Notes under the pieces: model-generated
Seen by the model: the letters and a program-made list of their open reading frames with translations, nothing else
Told to the model about the DNA's origin: nothing
The model's database searches: none
In this document: piece by piece, positions 1 through 8,146 of the stretch
Position numbering within the stretch: the stretch's first letter is position 1
How the letters are laid out: each line of letters opens with the position of its first letter
Made by a program: the position numbers and the translations under genes
Source of the DNA: Imperialibacter sp040222815
Lineage (GTDB): Bacteria > Bacteroidota > Bacteroidia > Cytophagales > Cyclobacteriaceae
Reading direction: 5' to 3'
Length of the DNA stretch: 64,000 nt
Assembly: GCF_040222815.1 (NCBI RefSeq)
Contig: NZ_JAVKCH010000040.1
Location: forward strand, 248,001 to 312,000

Positions 1-1215
1 GTCGAACTTTCAATCGACATTGAAAAATTAACAGATCTTGCCGGCAACTTCAATAAAACAAAAGCTGTGAAGGCGCTGATGTATGATGCAACTCCTCCCC
101 TGGCATCGGGCAACTTTGAAAGAAATGACGAGTCGCAAGGAGAGTTAACAATAACTATCTCTTTCGACGAGCCTGTTGAAGTAGATTTTGCAAGTGCCTT
201 GACCATAGAAAATTTCACGATTGCGAACCTCTCCGTGGACAACAACAATGCCTACATTACTGGAACGCCCGTGCAAGATGGAACTGTGAAAGTAGGTCTC
301 CTTAAAGAGTCTTTCTTCGATTTAGCTGGCAATTCCAATAGCGAAGAATTCAAGTATAGTTTTTTTTACGATTCAACCCCACCTTCATTTCAAATGATTG
401 CCTCTTCGGGAGAATATGTAAACAAAAATTTCGATGTAACTATTTCTTTATCAGAGCCAGTAGAGGACTTTTTACCAAACGACGTTAGTGTTACAAATGG
501 AGATTTTTCCCTCACAGCCACCGATTCGTTGAATTATATGCTGCACATTGAGCCAGTAGAAGAAGGCTTGTTGAGTATTGTTATTGGTGACTCCGTTTTT
601 TTCGACAAGTCAAGAAATTTTAACCAAGGCCAAACGCTTGAGCTTATCTATGACATTACAGCACCAATGGCCCAGGTAACCGTTAACCGTGAAACATTAC
701 TAGCCAAATATTTTACCGTAGAGTTTTCAGAAGAGATTGTAGGATTTAACAAAGATGTGATACAAACTGAAGATATAAAGATAGATTCGGTCAGCGTACA
801 GAACTCCCCAAACTCCTATTTGGTCTATTATTCCTTTCCTGCACAGAACAAGGGCGGTGTTATAGATATTGATAACAAAATTGTGACAGATAGGGCTGGA
901 AACGGGATGGCTGATGTTGAAAGCATATCACTGTTTCCGCTATTGGTAAGCAAGTCAGCAGAGGCAAGTTTTAAAATCTACCCTAACCCAGCAAGCAGCT
1001 ATCTGACCCTTGAGTTCTTAAAACAAGCTCCCGTAAATTACAGAGGACATATTATCTCTCTGGACGGCAGGATACTCCTGAAATTTGACATAACCGAAAC
1101 TACTACCAAAATTGATTTAAATGATATCCCTTCAGTACAATCGATAATCCTAATGCTAACTGACGATGAAGGACGCAGTATCCATTTTAAGAAAGTCCTA
1201 TTGGATAGAGATTAA
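1..1215 (+). CDS. T9SS-exported Ig-like repeat protein, C-terminal part
   Basis: The reading frame is open from the first base, so the N-terminus lies outside the window. The visible 404 residues hold repeated beta-rich modules with a recurring DxTxP start (DATPP, DSTPP, DITAP) and a LAGN or RNFN turn. These are Ig-like modules of the kind seen in bacterial surface proteins. The last 80 residues form a type A T9SS sorting domain, beginning near FKIYPNPASS and containing LDGR. The protein is therefore predicted to cross the outer membrane by type IX secretion and stay at or leave the cell surface. The substrate or partner cannot be told. The DinB gene follows 37 bp downstream on the same strand. 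Confidence 0.85.
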   Translation, partial: VELSIDIEKLTDLAGNFNKTKAVKALMYDATPPLASGNFERNDESQGELTITISFDEPVEVDFASALTIENFTIANLSVDNNNAYITGTPVQDGTVKVGLLKESFFDLAGNSNSEEFKYSFFYDSTPPSFQMIASSGEYVNKNFDVTISLSEPVEDFLPNDVSVTNGDFSLTATDSLNYMLHIEPVEEGLLSIVIGDSVFFDKSRNFNQGQTLELIYDITAPMAQVTVNRETLLAKYFTVEFSEEIVGFNKDVIQTEDIKIDSVSVQNSPNSYLVYYSFPAQNKGGVIDIDNKIVTDRAGNGMADVESISLFPLLVSKSAEASFKIYPNPASSYLTLEFLKQAPVNYRGHIISLDGRILLKFDITETTTKIDLNDIPSVQSIILMLTDDEGRSIHFKKVLLDRD

Positions 1216-1252
1216 ACTTTGCGAAATTACGAGCTAAAAGCAATCTTGCCCA

Positions 1253-1759
1253 ATGCCTTACACCATCCATCAACAGCTTGCCTACAACGTGTGGGCCAAT
1301 GAAGAACTTGCCAAAACCATCGACCGGGTAACAGAAGAACAGCTGGTGCAGCCAGTGCTGAGCAGCTACCCTACCCTCAGAGAAACTCTGCTTCATATCT
1401 GGGAAGCCCAGGTGATTTGGCCTTCACGCATGCAGAACAAAGTGATGGACAAATGGCCCCGGTTATCGTTTGTTGGTGGAAAAAAGGAGGTGATGGAGGC
1501 GTTGGTTACCTCGGCAAAAGACATGCAGAAGTTTGCCTCGGAGGCGGGGGCTGAGTTCCTGACTGAAAAAATGGTCTACCGTAACATGCGCAACATGCCG
1601 TACGAAACCGTTAAGGAAGAAATACTTTTTCACGTAGTCAATCACGGCAGCTACCACCGGGGCCAGGCCATTACAATTATCAGAGGCCTGGGCATCACCA
1701 AAATCGACAATACAGACCTGATCACGTACCTGCGAATATCCTCCGGCCAACAGGTCTAG
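1253..1759 (+). CDS. DinB family metal-dependent protein
   Basis: The 168-residue protein has the length and four-helix-bundle pattern of the DinB/YfiT family. A His triad expected to hold a divalent metal is visible as H48 (LLHIW) and H131/H135 (NHGSYHRGQ). Members include bacillithiol or mycothiol-dependent transferases and damage-inducible proteins, so the reaction cannot be fixed from sequence. It opens with ATG, has no signal peptide and should be cytosolic. It stands alone between a T9SS protein and the sugar isomerases. Confidence 0.85.
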   Translation: MPYTIHQQLAYNVWANEELAKTIDRVTEEQLVQPVLSSYPTLRETLLHIWEAQVIWPSRMQNKVMDKWPRLSFVGGKKEVMEALVTSAKDMQKFASEAGAEFLTEKMVYRNMRNMPYETVKEEILFHVVNHGSYHRGQAITIIRGLGITKIDNTDLITYLRISSGQQV

Positions 1760-1944
1760 TCGCAGGTGGCATTTTTCACAAAATACCCCGCCAATTTTGA
1801 ACAGACCATAAATTGCAAGCCGGTGGGGCAATCACCTCTTCCTTTCAATATATTAATTTGTTAGATTGTAGGGTATACGGGCCAGTCCTAACCTATTCAA
1901 GTTGGCCCATGGCTTAACTAATTGAGTACAAAACCTTACTTACT

Positions 1945-2868
1945 ATGAATTACAACCGTAGAGATTTCATCCGTACTGCCGGAGCGGTATCAGCAGGAGC
2001 ACTTATTTTACCACAAATGGGATGTGGCAGCAGCAAAAGTGGTGCTGAAACTGCTGCCGAAGGCGCAGCAGCCACTGCCGAAACTATGGCCAAGCCAACA
2101 TTGGATAAATTTGGCATCCAGCTTTATTCGGTTCGTGATGTGATCCCCGCCGACCCAAAAGGCACCATGAAGCAGCTGGCTGGTTTTGGCTATAAGCAGT
2201 TTGAAGGCTACGAAGGCCCTCAGGGCATGTTCTGGGGCATGAGCCACACTGAATTCAAAGCCTATATGGATGAGATTGGCGTAAGCTTCATTTCCAGTCA
2301 TTGCAATGTGACCGAAAATTTTGAAGAGAAATGCGCCCAGGCCGCCGAAATAGGCATGAAACACCTGATTGCTCCCTGGATCGGCCCACAAAAGACCATG
2401 GACGACTGGAAGGTGGTAGCCGATAAATTTAATGCATGGGGAGAAACAGCCAAAAAAGCCGGCATTCGGTTCGCTTACCACAACCATGGCTACACTTTTG
2501 AAGCACTGGAAGGGCAAATGCCGCAGGACTTTCTGATTGAAAATACCGATCCGGCCGTGGTGGACTTTCAAATGGATATTTTCTGGGTGGTGACTCCCGG
2601 AGCCGACCCCATTGCCTATTTCGAAAAGTACCCGGGCCGCTGGGTGTCCTGTCACATAAAAGACCGTGAAAAAGATGCCCCTGCGGGCGAAGGAGATGCT
2701 TCATGCATCGTGGGCACAGGCAGCATCGATTACGCCAAAGTGCTTTCTGCAGCCAAGGCCTCTGGTGTGAAGTACTATGTAGTGGAACAAGAGAAGTATG
2801 CCAACTCCACCCCTATGGACAGTGCCAAAGCCGATGCCGAGTACGTTTCAAAACTTGTATTTGCTTAA
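1945..2868 (+). CDS. Tat-exported sugar phosphate isomerase/epimerase-like protein
   Basis: 307 residues with a twin-arginine signal (NRRDFIRTAG, residues 4-13), followed by a hydrophobic stretch ending in MGC at residue 27. The Tat signal therefore may also carry a lipidation cysteine. The rest is a xylose-isomerase-like TIM barrel (AP endonuclease 2 superfamily), opening with GIQLYSVRD and keeping the family metal-ligand strands: AYHNHG, QMDIFW, SCHIKD and VVEQEKY. The family isomerises or epimerises sugars with a divalent metal. Here it would act outside the inner membrane. A paralogue follows 74 bp downstream. Confidence 0.9.
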   Translation: MNYNRRDFIRTAGAVSAGALILPQMGCGSSKSGAETAAEGAAATAETMAKPTLDKFGIQLYSVRDVIPADPKGTMKQLAGFGYKQFEGYEGPQGMFWGMSHTEFKAYMDEIGVSFISSHCNVTENFEEKCAQAAEIGMKHLIAPWIGPQKTMDDWKVVADKFNAWGETAKKAGIRFAYHNHGYTFEALEGQMPQDFLIENTDPAVVDFQMDIFWVVTPGADPIAYFEKYPGRWVSCHIKDREKDAPAGEGDASCIVGTGSIDYAKVLSAAKASGVKYYVVEQEKYANSTPMDSAKADAEYVSKLVFA

Positions 2869-2877
2869 AACAATATA

Positions 2878-2906
2878 GCTGCCCTGTCTTCGGAAGGACA
2901 GCTTTT
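2878..2906 (+). terminator. probable Rho-independent terminator
   Basis: An imperfect hairpin (AGCTG...CAGCT arms with a small internal mismatch) is followed by TTTTTA directly after the first sugar isomerase gene. It could separate the two isomerase paralogues or only attenuate transcription between them. Confidence 0.5.
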
Positions 2907-2942
2907 TATACACCTACTTTTCACGTTTACAACTACAACACA

Positions 2943-3857
2943 ATGGATAACTCACGCAGATCCTTTATCAAAAAAAGTGCGCTGGCAGGCACTTTGGCCT
3001 TCGCTGGCAGTTCGTTGCTATCCGAATCGTTATTTGCTGCAAAAGGCAAGCAGCTCACGGGCCTTCAGCTCTACTCGGTGAGAGATGACATGAAGAAAGA
3101 CCCGATGGCTACCCTGAAAGCGCTGGCTGACATGGGCTATAAGCACGTGGAGCACGCCAACTACATCGACCGCAAATTCTATGGCTGGTCGGCCAAAGAG
3201 TTTAAGAAAGTGCTCGACGATCTGGGCATGAAAATGCCTAGTGGCCACACCGTGATGCGCAGCGACCACTGGGACGACGCTAAGAAAGATTTCACCGATG
3301 CCTGGAAGTATACCATAGAAGATGCTGCTACGGTAGGCCAGATGTATGTCATCAGTCCGTCGATGACGCAGGGCCAACGCAAGGAATATGATCAGCTGAT
3401 GCTGCTGATGGAGCGCTTCAATAAAAGTGGTGAGCTTTGTAAAAAGTCAGGCATGATGTTCGGCTATCACAACCACGACTTTGAGTTCAACGAAAGCCTG
3501 AACGGACAGCTTCTTTATGACATCATCATGAAAAATGCTGATCCCAACCTGGTGATGCAACAGCTGGATATTGGCAACTTGTACAACGGTGGGGCCACGG
3601 CGCTCGAGATCACCAAAAAGTGGCCGGGCCGCTTTGCTTCTATGCATGTGAAGGACGAGATTCTGAGCAAGGAAGGAAACGAAAAATACGAAAGCTGTGT
3701 GCTTGGAAAAGGCATCGTACCAGTAAAAGAGGTGATTGACCTTGGCAAAAAGGACGGCACCATCCATTTCATCATCGAGCAGGAAAGCTACCAGGGTATG
3801 GCACCGCTCGCCAGCATGAAAGAAGACCTGGGAATTATGAAGAAGTGGGGATATTAG
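2943..3857 (+). CDS. second Tat-exported sugar isomerase/epimerase-like protein
   Basis: The ATG at 2943 is chosen over an upstream in-frame one because it places the twin-arginine motif (SRRSFIKKSA, residues 4-13) at the N-terminus, giving 304 residues. The barrel opens with TGLQLYSVRDDM and keeps the metal-ligand strands GYHNHDF, QLDIGN, SMHVKDE and IIEQESY. It is a paralogue of the protein encoded at 1945-2868, probably from a tandem duplication that has since diverged. It should act in the periplasm on a sugar or sugar derivative. A strong terminator follows 39 bp after the stop. Confidence 0.9.
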   Translation: MDNSRRSFIKKSALAGTLAFAGSSLLSESLFAAKGKQLTGLQLYSVRDDMKKDPMATLKALADMGYKHVEHANYIDRKFYGWSAKEFKKVLDDLGMKMPSGHTVMRSDHWDDAKKDFTDAWKYTIEDAATVGQMYVISPSMTQGQRKEYDQLMLLMERFNKSGELCKKSGMMFGYHNHDFEFNESLNGQLLYDIIMKNADPNLVMQQLDIGNLYNGGATALEITKKWPGRFASMHVKDEILSKEGNEKYESCVLGKGIVPVKEVIDLGKKDGTIHFIIEQESYQGMAPLASMKEDLGIMKKWGY

Positions 3858-3896
3858 GAGAGGATTTGAGAACTGAATATTTGAGGATTTGAAAGA

Positions 3897-3920
3897 AAGG
3901 CGCCAATTAGCGCCTTTTTT
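3897..3920 (+). terminator. Rho-independent terminator
   Basis: A perfect 7-bp stem (AAGGCGC/GCGCCTT) with loop CAATTA runs into a T tract. It lies 39 bp after the second sugar isomerase gene and points in its direction. It also lies beyond the 3' end of the convergent M56 gene. Confidence 0.85.
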
Positions 3921-3937
3921 GTTGTGTGTTGAGCCTG

Positions 3938-5734
3938 TTACTCATCTTCGTAGAAATCGTAATCGTAGTCGATGGTGAATTCAAGCTGCTGATCGACATT
4001 GTAAATGTCAGTCCTTGTTCGCAGACCATCGCTGTTATAAAAATGCTCACGATAGTTGTACATCGTCCCTTTGATGCGGTATTCTACCCTTTGAAGCAAA
4101 TCGTTAGAATAATAAAATTGGTAATCTTTGTCCCTATAACTAACCTTTGACAGTTTTTCACCTTCGTATGCATACAGAATATCTTCCCAAGACGGGCCGC
4201 TTCCGTAAATTTTACTCCTTTCAACTGCAAACTCCGAATCCTCGTCAATGACGTACGTTCCAGAGTACTTGGTCAGCCTGTCTCCCTCGTACTCAAACAA
4301 TTCTTCATAGCCTTGGAACAATGATTTGGGAACTTCTTTTCCGTTGAGATAAAGTCCCGTTACATTCTGATTAAGCCCCTTTTCTTTCGTCAAAATTCTC
4401 AAAGGCAGGCCGTTGTTACCCTTTTCAACATTTACGTCGTAATCAAAAAGTTCGCCCATTCCGTGCAACCTCGGATGTTTTTTCTTAACTAAACTGATAT
4501 ACTTTAACGGCCAGTCATTTCCATACAAAATATTGTTTTCGGCATTACCCAACTCCAATCCATCCATGACCAATGGCACATTAATAGGATCGGGGTCTGT
4601 CCAGAACTCCCGGCGAAAGGGGTTTTTATAGTTGTAGGGATACGTCATGTGCTGGTCTACCCTATCAATCGTGCCGTTGGGGTGATAATATGCGACGGCG
4701 ATTACCCTGTCGTCCTTCTCCTGGGTGTCGCTCTGGTGACTGGTGAAGCGGGTGGTGATAGTCTTAATATTCTCCATCGCTTTTATCGGGTCGGCATTCC
4801 TGCTTCCTTCCCAGGGCTCCACACAAGCGACCATCAGGAGAGCCAGGCCATAAAACAAGCCCGTCCAGACCAACCCACGATAGAACTTGTTCTCCCTAAA
4901 AGAATGCAGGCTTTCGATCCTTCTTTTCACACTTTTGGCACTGAAGAAATTGCTCACTCTTTCATAGTAAAGCGTACTCGACAGATCGATCAGCATATGA
5001 GAGTATGCCTTCCTGTCTACATGGTTCATCATCGCCTCGTCAGCTTCATATTCGGTATTGAGTCGAATTTGGCCTTTCATCAACCAGCCTATCGGGTTAA
5101 GCCAAAACACTGCTGTGTAGACTTCGGAAAGGAGAAGATCGAGACTGTGCCACCTTGTGGCATGCACGTGCTCATGCCGATAAATAATCGATTCCTTTGA
5201 GGTATTGAGAAGGCTTTTGCCAATGAAAATAAGGTGAAAAAATGAAGCACCGGTAAAGGCCTCCTTGTCAACAATAAAAAAAGAAGAAAACTCACCATCA
5301 ACCTTTTCCGCTGATTTCATTAGTCTGTAAACGCCGTACATGCTGGTGACGATTCTTACCAGGAAAAACGTCACACCAATTAAATAAACGAACAAGAGGA
5401 TATCTCCTGTTTCCAGGTTGCTTACCTGCTCCACAGGAAGCGCCGCCGTAGCTATTTCAGGTGCTTCGTGCATTGAGGTGGTGCTCACCGGAGAGGCAAC
5501 CGGCGACGGTGTGGCAATAAACGATGAGGCCCTGGGCTGCTCTTGAAAAGATAAAGTCAAAGGCGAGGACAGATGGAGACCGGAAAACGGGATAGCTACT
5601 GACATCAACAGGCAGCTTAGCAGATAGAGCCTCCTGAACTTTACAGAGGTGCTCTTCGCCAAGATCAAAAAGCCAAAGTAGAGGATGGCACTGGCCCCAC
5701 TTACTTCAAGTAGATAGATGAAAAAGCTATTCAT
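3938..5734 (-). CDS. BlaR1-like M56 family metallopeptidase with YD-like C-terminal region
   Basis: 598 residues. Membrane segments lie near residues 5-25, 35-52, 112-132 and 287-304. The M56 zinc-protease motif HEHVH is at 187-191, followed by the TEYEAD element near 228-232. In the BlaR1/MecR1 family, signal sensing triggers this protease, which leads to loss of the BlaI-type repressor. Here the C-terminal 290 residues are not a penicillin-binding domain. They contain short Y-rich strands of the form YEGxxLxK, FYYSND and FYNSDG, which resemble RHS/YD-type repeats and would face the periplasm as a sensor. The start overlaps the BlaI-like gene by 8 bp, giving a two-gene operon. The signal is unknown. 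Confidence 0.88.
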   Translation of the reverse strand: MNSFFIYLLEVSGASAILYFGFLILAKSTSVKFRRLYLLSCLLMSVAIPFSGLHLSSPLTLSFQEQPRASSFIATPSPVASPVSTTSMHEAPEIATAALPVEQVSNLETGDILLFVYLIGVTFFLVRIVTSMYGVYRLMKSAEKVDGEFSSFFIVDKEAFTGASFFHLIFIGKSLLNTSKESIIYRHEHVHATRWHSLDLLLSEVYTAVFWLNPIGWLMKGQIRLNTEYEADEAMMNHVDRKAYSHMLIDLSSTLYYERVSNFFSAKSVKRRIESLHSFRENKFYRGLVWTGLFYGLALLMVACVEPWEGSRNADPIKAMENIKTITTRFTSHQSDTQEKDDRVIAVAYYHPNGTIDRVDQHMTYPYNYKNPFRREFWTDPDPINVPLVMDGLELGNAENNILYGNDWPLKYISLVKKKHPRLHGMGELFDYDVNVEKGNNGLPLRILTKEKGLNQNVTGLYLNGKEVPKSLFQGYEELFEYEGDRLTKYSGTYVIDEDSEFAVERSKIYGSGPSWEDILYAYEGEKLSKVSYRDKDYQFYYSNDLLQRVEYRIKGTMYNYREHFYNSDGLRTRTDIYNVDQQLEFTIDYDYDFYEDE

Positions 5735-6092
5735 GGTCTTTGTTATTAATGATGTCTTTTAGTTTTTTTGCCTCTTCAGCCGAGAGGTCTTTGCTGCTCA
5801 CAATAAACGACATGAGGCTTTCGTACGAGCCATCGAAGTAGTCGCTCATCATGCCCGAGAAAATGCTTCGCCGGTATTCGTTCTTGCTCACCTTAGGGTA
5901 GTACATGTGCGTTTTTCCGTAGGCTTCATGACCTACCAAACCCTTCGTTTCCAGTATCCTTACCAAAGAAGAAATAGTATTGTAGGGCGGCTTGGGCTCA
6001 GGTAGCAGCTCGATAATGTCTTTTACAAACACTTTCTGCTTGCTCCAGATAATGTGCATGACAGGCTCTTCTGCCCTGGTTAATCGTTCCAT
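5727..6092 (-). CDS. BlaI/MecI/CopY family transcriptional repressor
   Basis: 121 residues, the usual size for this family: an N-terminal winged helix (MERLTRAEEPVMHIIW onward, with PYNTISSLVRILETKG as the recognition helix region) and a C-terminal dimerisation part. It is the first gene of an operon with the M56 protease at 3938-5734. In known BlaI/BlaR pairs the protease inactivates the repressor. A perfect inverted repeat with TGTA/TACA ends lies just upstream of its ATG, which fits autoregulation. Confidence 0.93.
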   Translation of the reverse strand: MERLTRAEEPVMHIIWSKQKVFVKDIIELLPEPKPPYNTISSLVRILETKGLVGHEAYGKTHMYYPKVSKNEYRRSIFSGMMSDYFDGSYESLMSFIVSSKDLSAEEAKKLKDIINNKDHE

Positions 6093-6100
6093 GAAATGAA

Positions 6101-6126
6101 TGTATAACTAAAAAATAAGTTATACA
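6101..6126. promoter_or_regulatory. probable BlaI-type operator
   Basis: Perfect 9-bp inverted arms TGTATAACT and AGTTATACA are separated by 8 bp of A/T. They lie 9-34 bp upstream of the BlaI-like start codon. BlaI/MecI operators carry TACA/TGTA half-sites in this layout. The site also lies about 100 bp upstream of the divergent lipoprotein gene at 6226, so it could control both directions. Confidence 0.75.
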
Positions 6127-6225
6127 ACTGATTAATCAGTTTTTATTTGAACACACTATGTTTTTAGCGTAAATTTTCGAAGTAATACTTATATACTGTA
6201 AATTGTTACAGATAACGAAAAGGGA

Positions 6226-6702
6226 ATGCTCAAGAAAGTAAATACAGGGTTTACCAACGCTAAGGATTTCTCCTACCTATGGATACTACTTGTGTTATTC
6301 TCATGCAGCGATGAAAGGCCCTCTCCTGAAAGGTCTGCTTTGGTTCAAGCACCGTTTGTCGGCACCTGGAAAGTTGTGTCGGCACAGGAAGATGGGGTAA
6401 CGGCGGCGAGCTGGGAAGGGCTGAACGTGGCCTTCGAGCAATTAAAAAAAGACAGCGGTAGCTTTTTCTTCCCCGACACCCCTGTTGATTCCATTTGGCC
6501 GCCAGTGGGCGGGTGGAAGTACAATGACGAAAACGCTTTCACAATGAGGGATTCCGTTGGGGTTTACTTCTCTTTCAACCAGCAGAACCAGCTGGTGACC
6601 ATGTTTCATATTCCCTACGTCGTGGATCCACCAGAGTGTGAGGCGCCATGCTCATTTGATATTGCCGGAAACTGGCGGTTTATTTTTGACCCTGTTGAAT
6701 AA
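6226..6702 (+). CDS. lipocalin-like lipoprotein, first of two tandem paralogues
   Basis: 158 residues. The N-terminus has a hydrophobic stretch ending in LVLFSC, a lipobox that predicts lipidation near residue 27. The mature part begins with FVGTWKVVSAQEDG, typical of small beta-barrel lipocalin-like domains, and continues with FEQLKKDSGS. The same landmarks recur in the next gene, which begins at the base after this stop codon. No function can be assigned. It is transcribed divergently from the BlaI/M56 operon and shares that intergenic region. Confidence 0.75.
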   Translation: MLKKVNTGFTNAKDFSYLWILLVLFSCSDERPSPERSALVQAPFVGTWKVVSAQEDGVTAASWEGLNVAFEQLKKDSGSFFFPDTPVDSIWPPVGGWKYNDENAFTMRDSVGVYFSFNQQNQLVTMFHIPYVVDPPECEAPCSFDIAGNWRFIFDPVE

Positions 6703-7254
6703 ATGGCTATGGGCCGAAGGCATTCCTCACAGGGCATGATGACTAGAAAAGATAATTTAGATTCCACGTACGCTATGACTGAAAATCAATATCCGGCAAA
6801 ACTGTCCTTCGAAGCTGTCCTCTATTTGGCAGTTGGCTGTTTGTCACTTTCGTGCAGTAAAGAGATTGATACCCGGCCGACATTTGTACAGGTGCCATTT
6901 TCGGGTACATGGATAGTGTCAGAAGCACGAGAGGACGGTGTTCTACAGAATGAATGGCTGGGGCTGGAGCTAACCTTTGAGCAGCTCAAAAAAGACAGCG
7001 GAGCCTACTATATGCCGGCAACACCCAGCGACTCCGTTTGGGCAAAAAGCGGCGGGTGGCAGGTGACAGACTCGATCCACCTTGTGAGGGACAACTATGC
7101 CAACCTATACATTTTTTTCAACAGAGAAGGCAAGCTGCTGACAACGTTCACAATTGAATCGGCAGATACTACTCGTACCTGCCCAGACTACCCTTGTGTG
7201 CTTGATACTACCGGCACCTGGTTGTTTACTTTTGATCCATTGCCAAAAAATTGA
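6703..7254 (+). CDS. lipocalin-like lipoprotein, second tandem paralogue
   Basis: The frame opens at 6703 right after the previous stop. ATGs at 6739 and 6775 are also in frame. The one at 6775 puts the lipobox (SLSCSK) at a more usual distance, so the longer N-terminus is doubtful. The mature domain mirrors its neighbour: PFSGTWIVSEAREDG, FEQLKKDSGA, SGGWQV and a C-terminal TGTWLFTFDPL. The pair is a tandem duplication with moderate divergence. The 3' end overlaps the convergent FkbM gene by 29 bp. The function is unknown; a cell-envelope location is inferred. Confidence 0.75.
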   Translation: MAMGRRHSSQGMMTRKDNLDSTYAMTENQYPAKLSFEAVLYLAVGCLSLSCSKEIDTRPTFVQVPFSGTWIVSEAREDGVLQNEWLGLELTFEQLKKDSGAYYMPATPSDSVWAKSGGWQVTDSIHLVRDNYANLYIFFNREGKLLTTFTIESADTTRTCPDYPCVLDTTGTWLFTFDPLPKN

Positions 7255-8074
7255 ACCCCACATCCGGTTTCCTTCTATCGTTCGGGAAATCCAGGTCTTT
7301 TACGGGATAGGTAAGAACCTCAGCCGACTCGGGCTGGTATCCGCTGTCCTTCCTCGCAATGGTTAGCTCAATGGAATTCAGAAAGCCAAAGCTGTTCACG
7401 CTGTCGTAGTTGTTGCCATGCACATGCTGCACATAGTGGGTGGCCCTGGTGGCTTCCAGGAACGGTACAATGGCTTCGATATTCTCTTCTACGTTGTGAA
7501 ACTCTATCAGCAGCAGCTCGATTTTATCCAGCTTGCCGATAATGGTGTCGAGCAGCTCGTATTCGGTTCCTTCCACATCGAGCTTCACCCCATATCCGCT
7601 ACTTTTTTCCAAAAGCTCTCCAAACGACTGCACCTCCGAATTACTTTCAAGCCCGATGTGCTTTTTGACAAACTGCAGGTTGCCAGAAAATATCTGCTTC
7701 ATGCGCAACATCATTGATATCTTTCCCCACGACTGAGCAGGCGTATCCTGCACACCCAGGAACCGGAAAGGGTACAAGGCAATTTTTCCAAAGTTTTTGA
7801 GCACCCAGTAAAGCATGGTGCTGTTGAACCCTGATGTTCTGTCGAAGGCAACGATAGGTAAATCAGGTCGGCGTTCTTTCAATTCTATCTCAAACGACCA
7901 ATCGTACGACAACCCGCAAGAGATAAAGTGACTGCAATTGGCCAAACTTTGAGATGAAAAAACGTAGCCTCCGTCGTAACTTCTGCCCACTCGTATCAGA
8001 TCCGCCGGAGCAACAGGACGCAGCAATTCCAAAATTCCCAGGTTTTCTTCCCGCATATCTACTCTCTCTTTCAT
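7226..8074 (-). CDS. FkbM family SAM-dependent methyltransferase
   Basis: 282 residues from the ATG at 8074 (a TTG lies 6 bp further up and another ATG at 8056). The middle of the protein carries SGYGVKLDVEGTEYELLD, the acidic strand and turn typical of FkbM methyltransferases, followed by LLIEFHNVE. FkbM enzymes O-methylate polyketides, glycans or lipids using S-adenosylmethionine. The substrate here is unknown, though the GH26 gene next door hints at sugar chemistry. It is soluble, with no signal peptide. Its 3' end overlaps the convergent lipoprotein gene. Confidence 0.82.
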   Translation of the reverse strand: MKERVDMREENLGILELLRPVAPADLIRVGRSYDGGYVFSSQSLANCSHFISCGLSYDWSFEIELKERRPDLPIVAFDRTSGFNSTMLYWVLKNFGKIALYPFRFLGVQDTPAQSWGKISMMLRMKQIFSGNLQFVKKHIGLESNSEVQSFGELLEKSSGYGVKLDVEGTEYELLDTIIGKLDKIELLLIEFHNVEENIEAIVPFLEATRATHYVQHVHGNNYDSVNSFGFLNSIELTIARKDSGYQPESAEVLTYPVKDLDFPNDRRKPDVGFNFLAMDQK

Positions 8075-8146
8075 CTTCAATGGCTAGCTGGCGCAAAACA
8101 AAATGCAAATATGCGGGTATTATTCAGTTTTCTGCTAAAAATTTGC

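Noticed and set aside
2703..2942. N-terminal extension of the second sugar isomerase
   Set aside because: It overlaps the preceding gene in another frame and would place the twin-arginine signal 80 residues inside the protein.
3938..6092. beta-lactam resistance regulators
   Set aside because: There is no penicillin-binding sensor domain and no beta-lactamase gene nearby.
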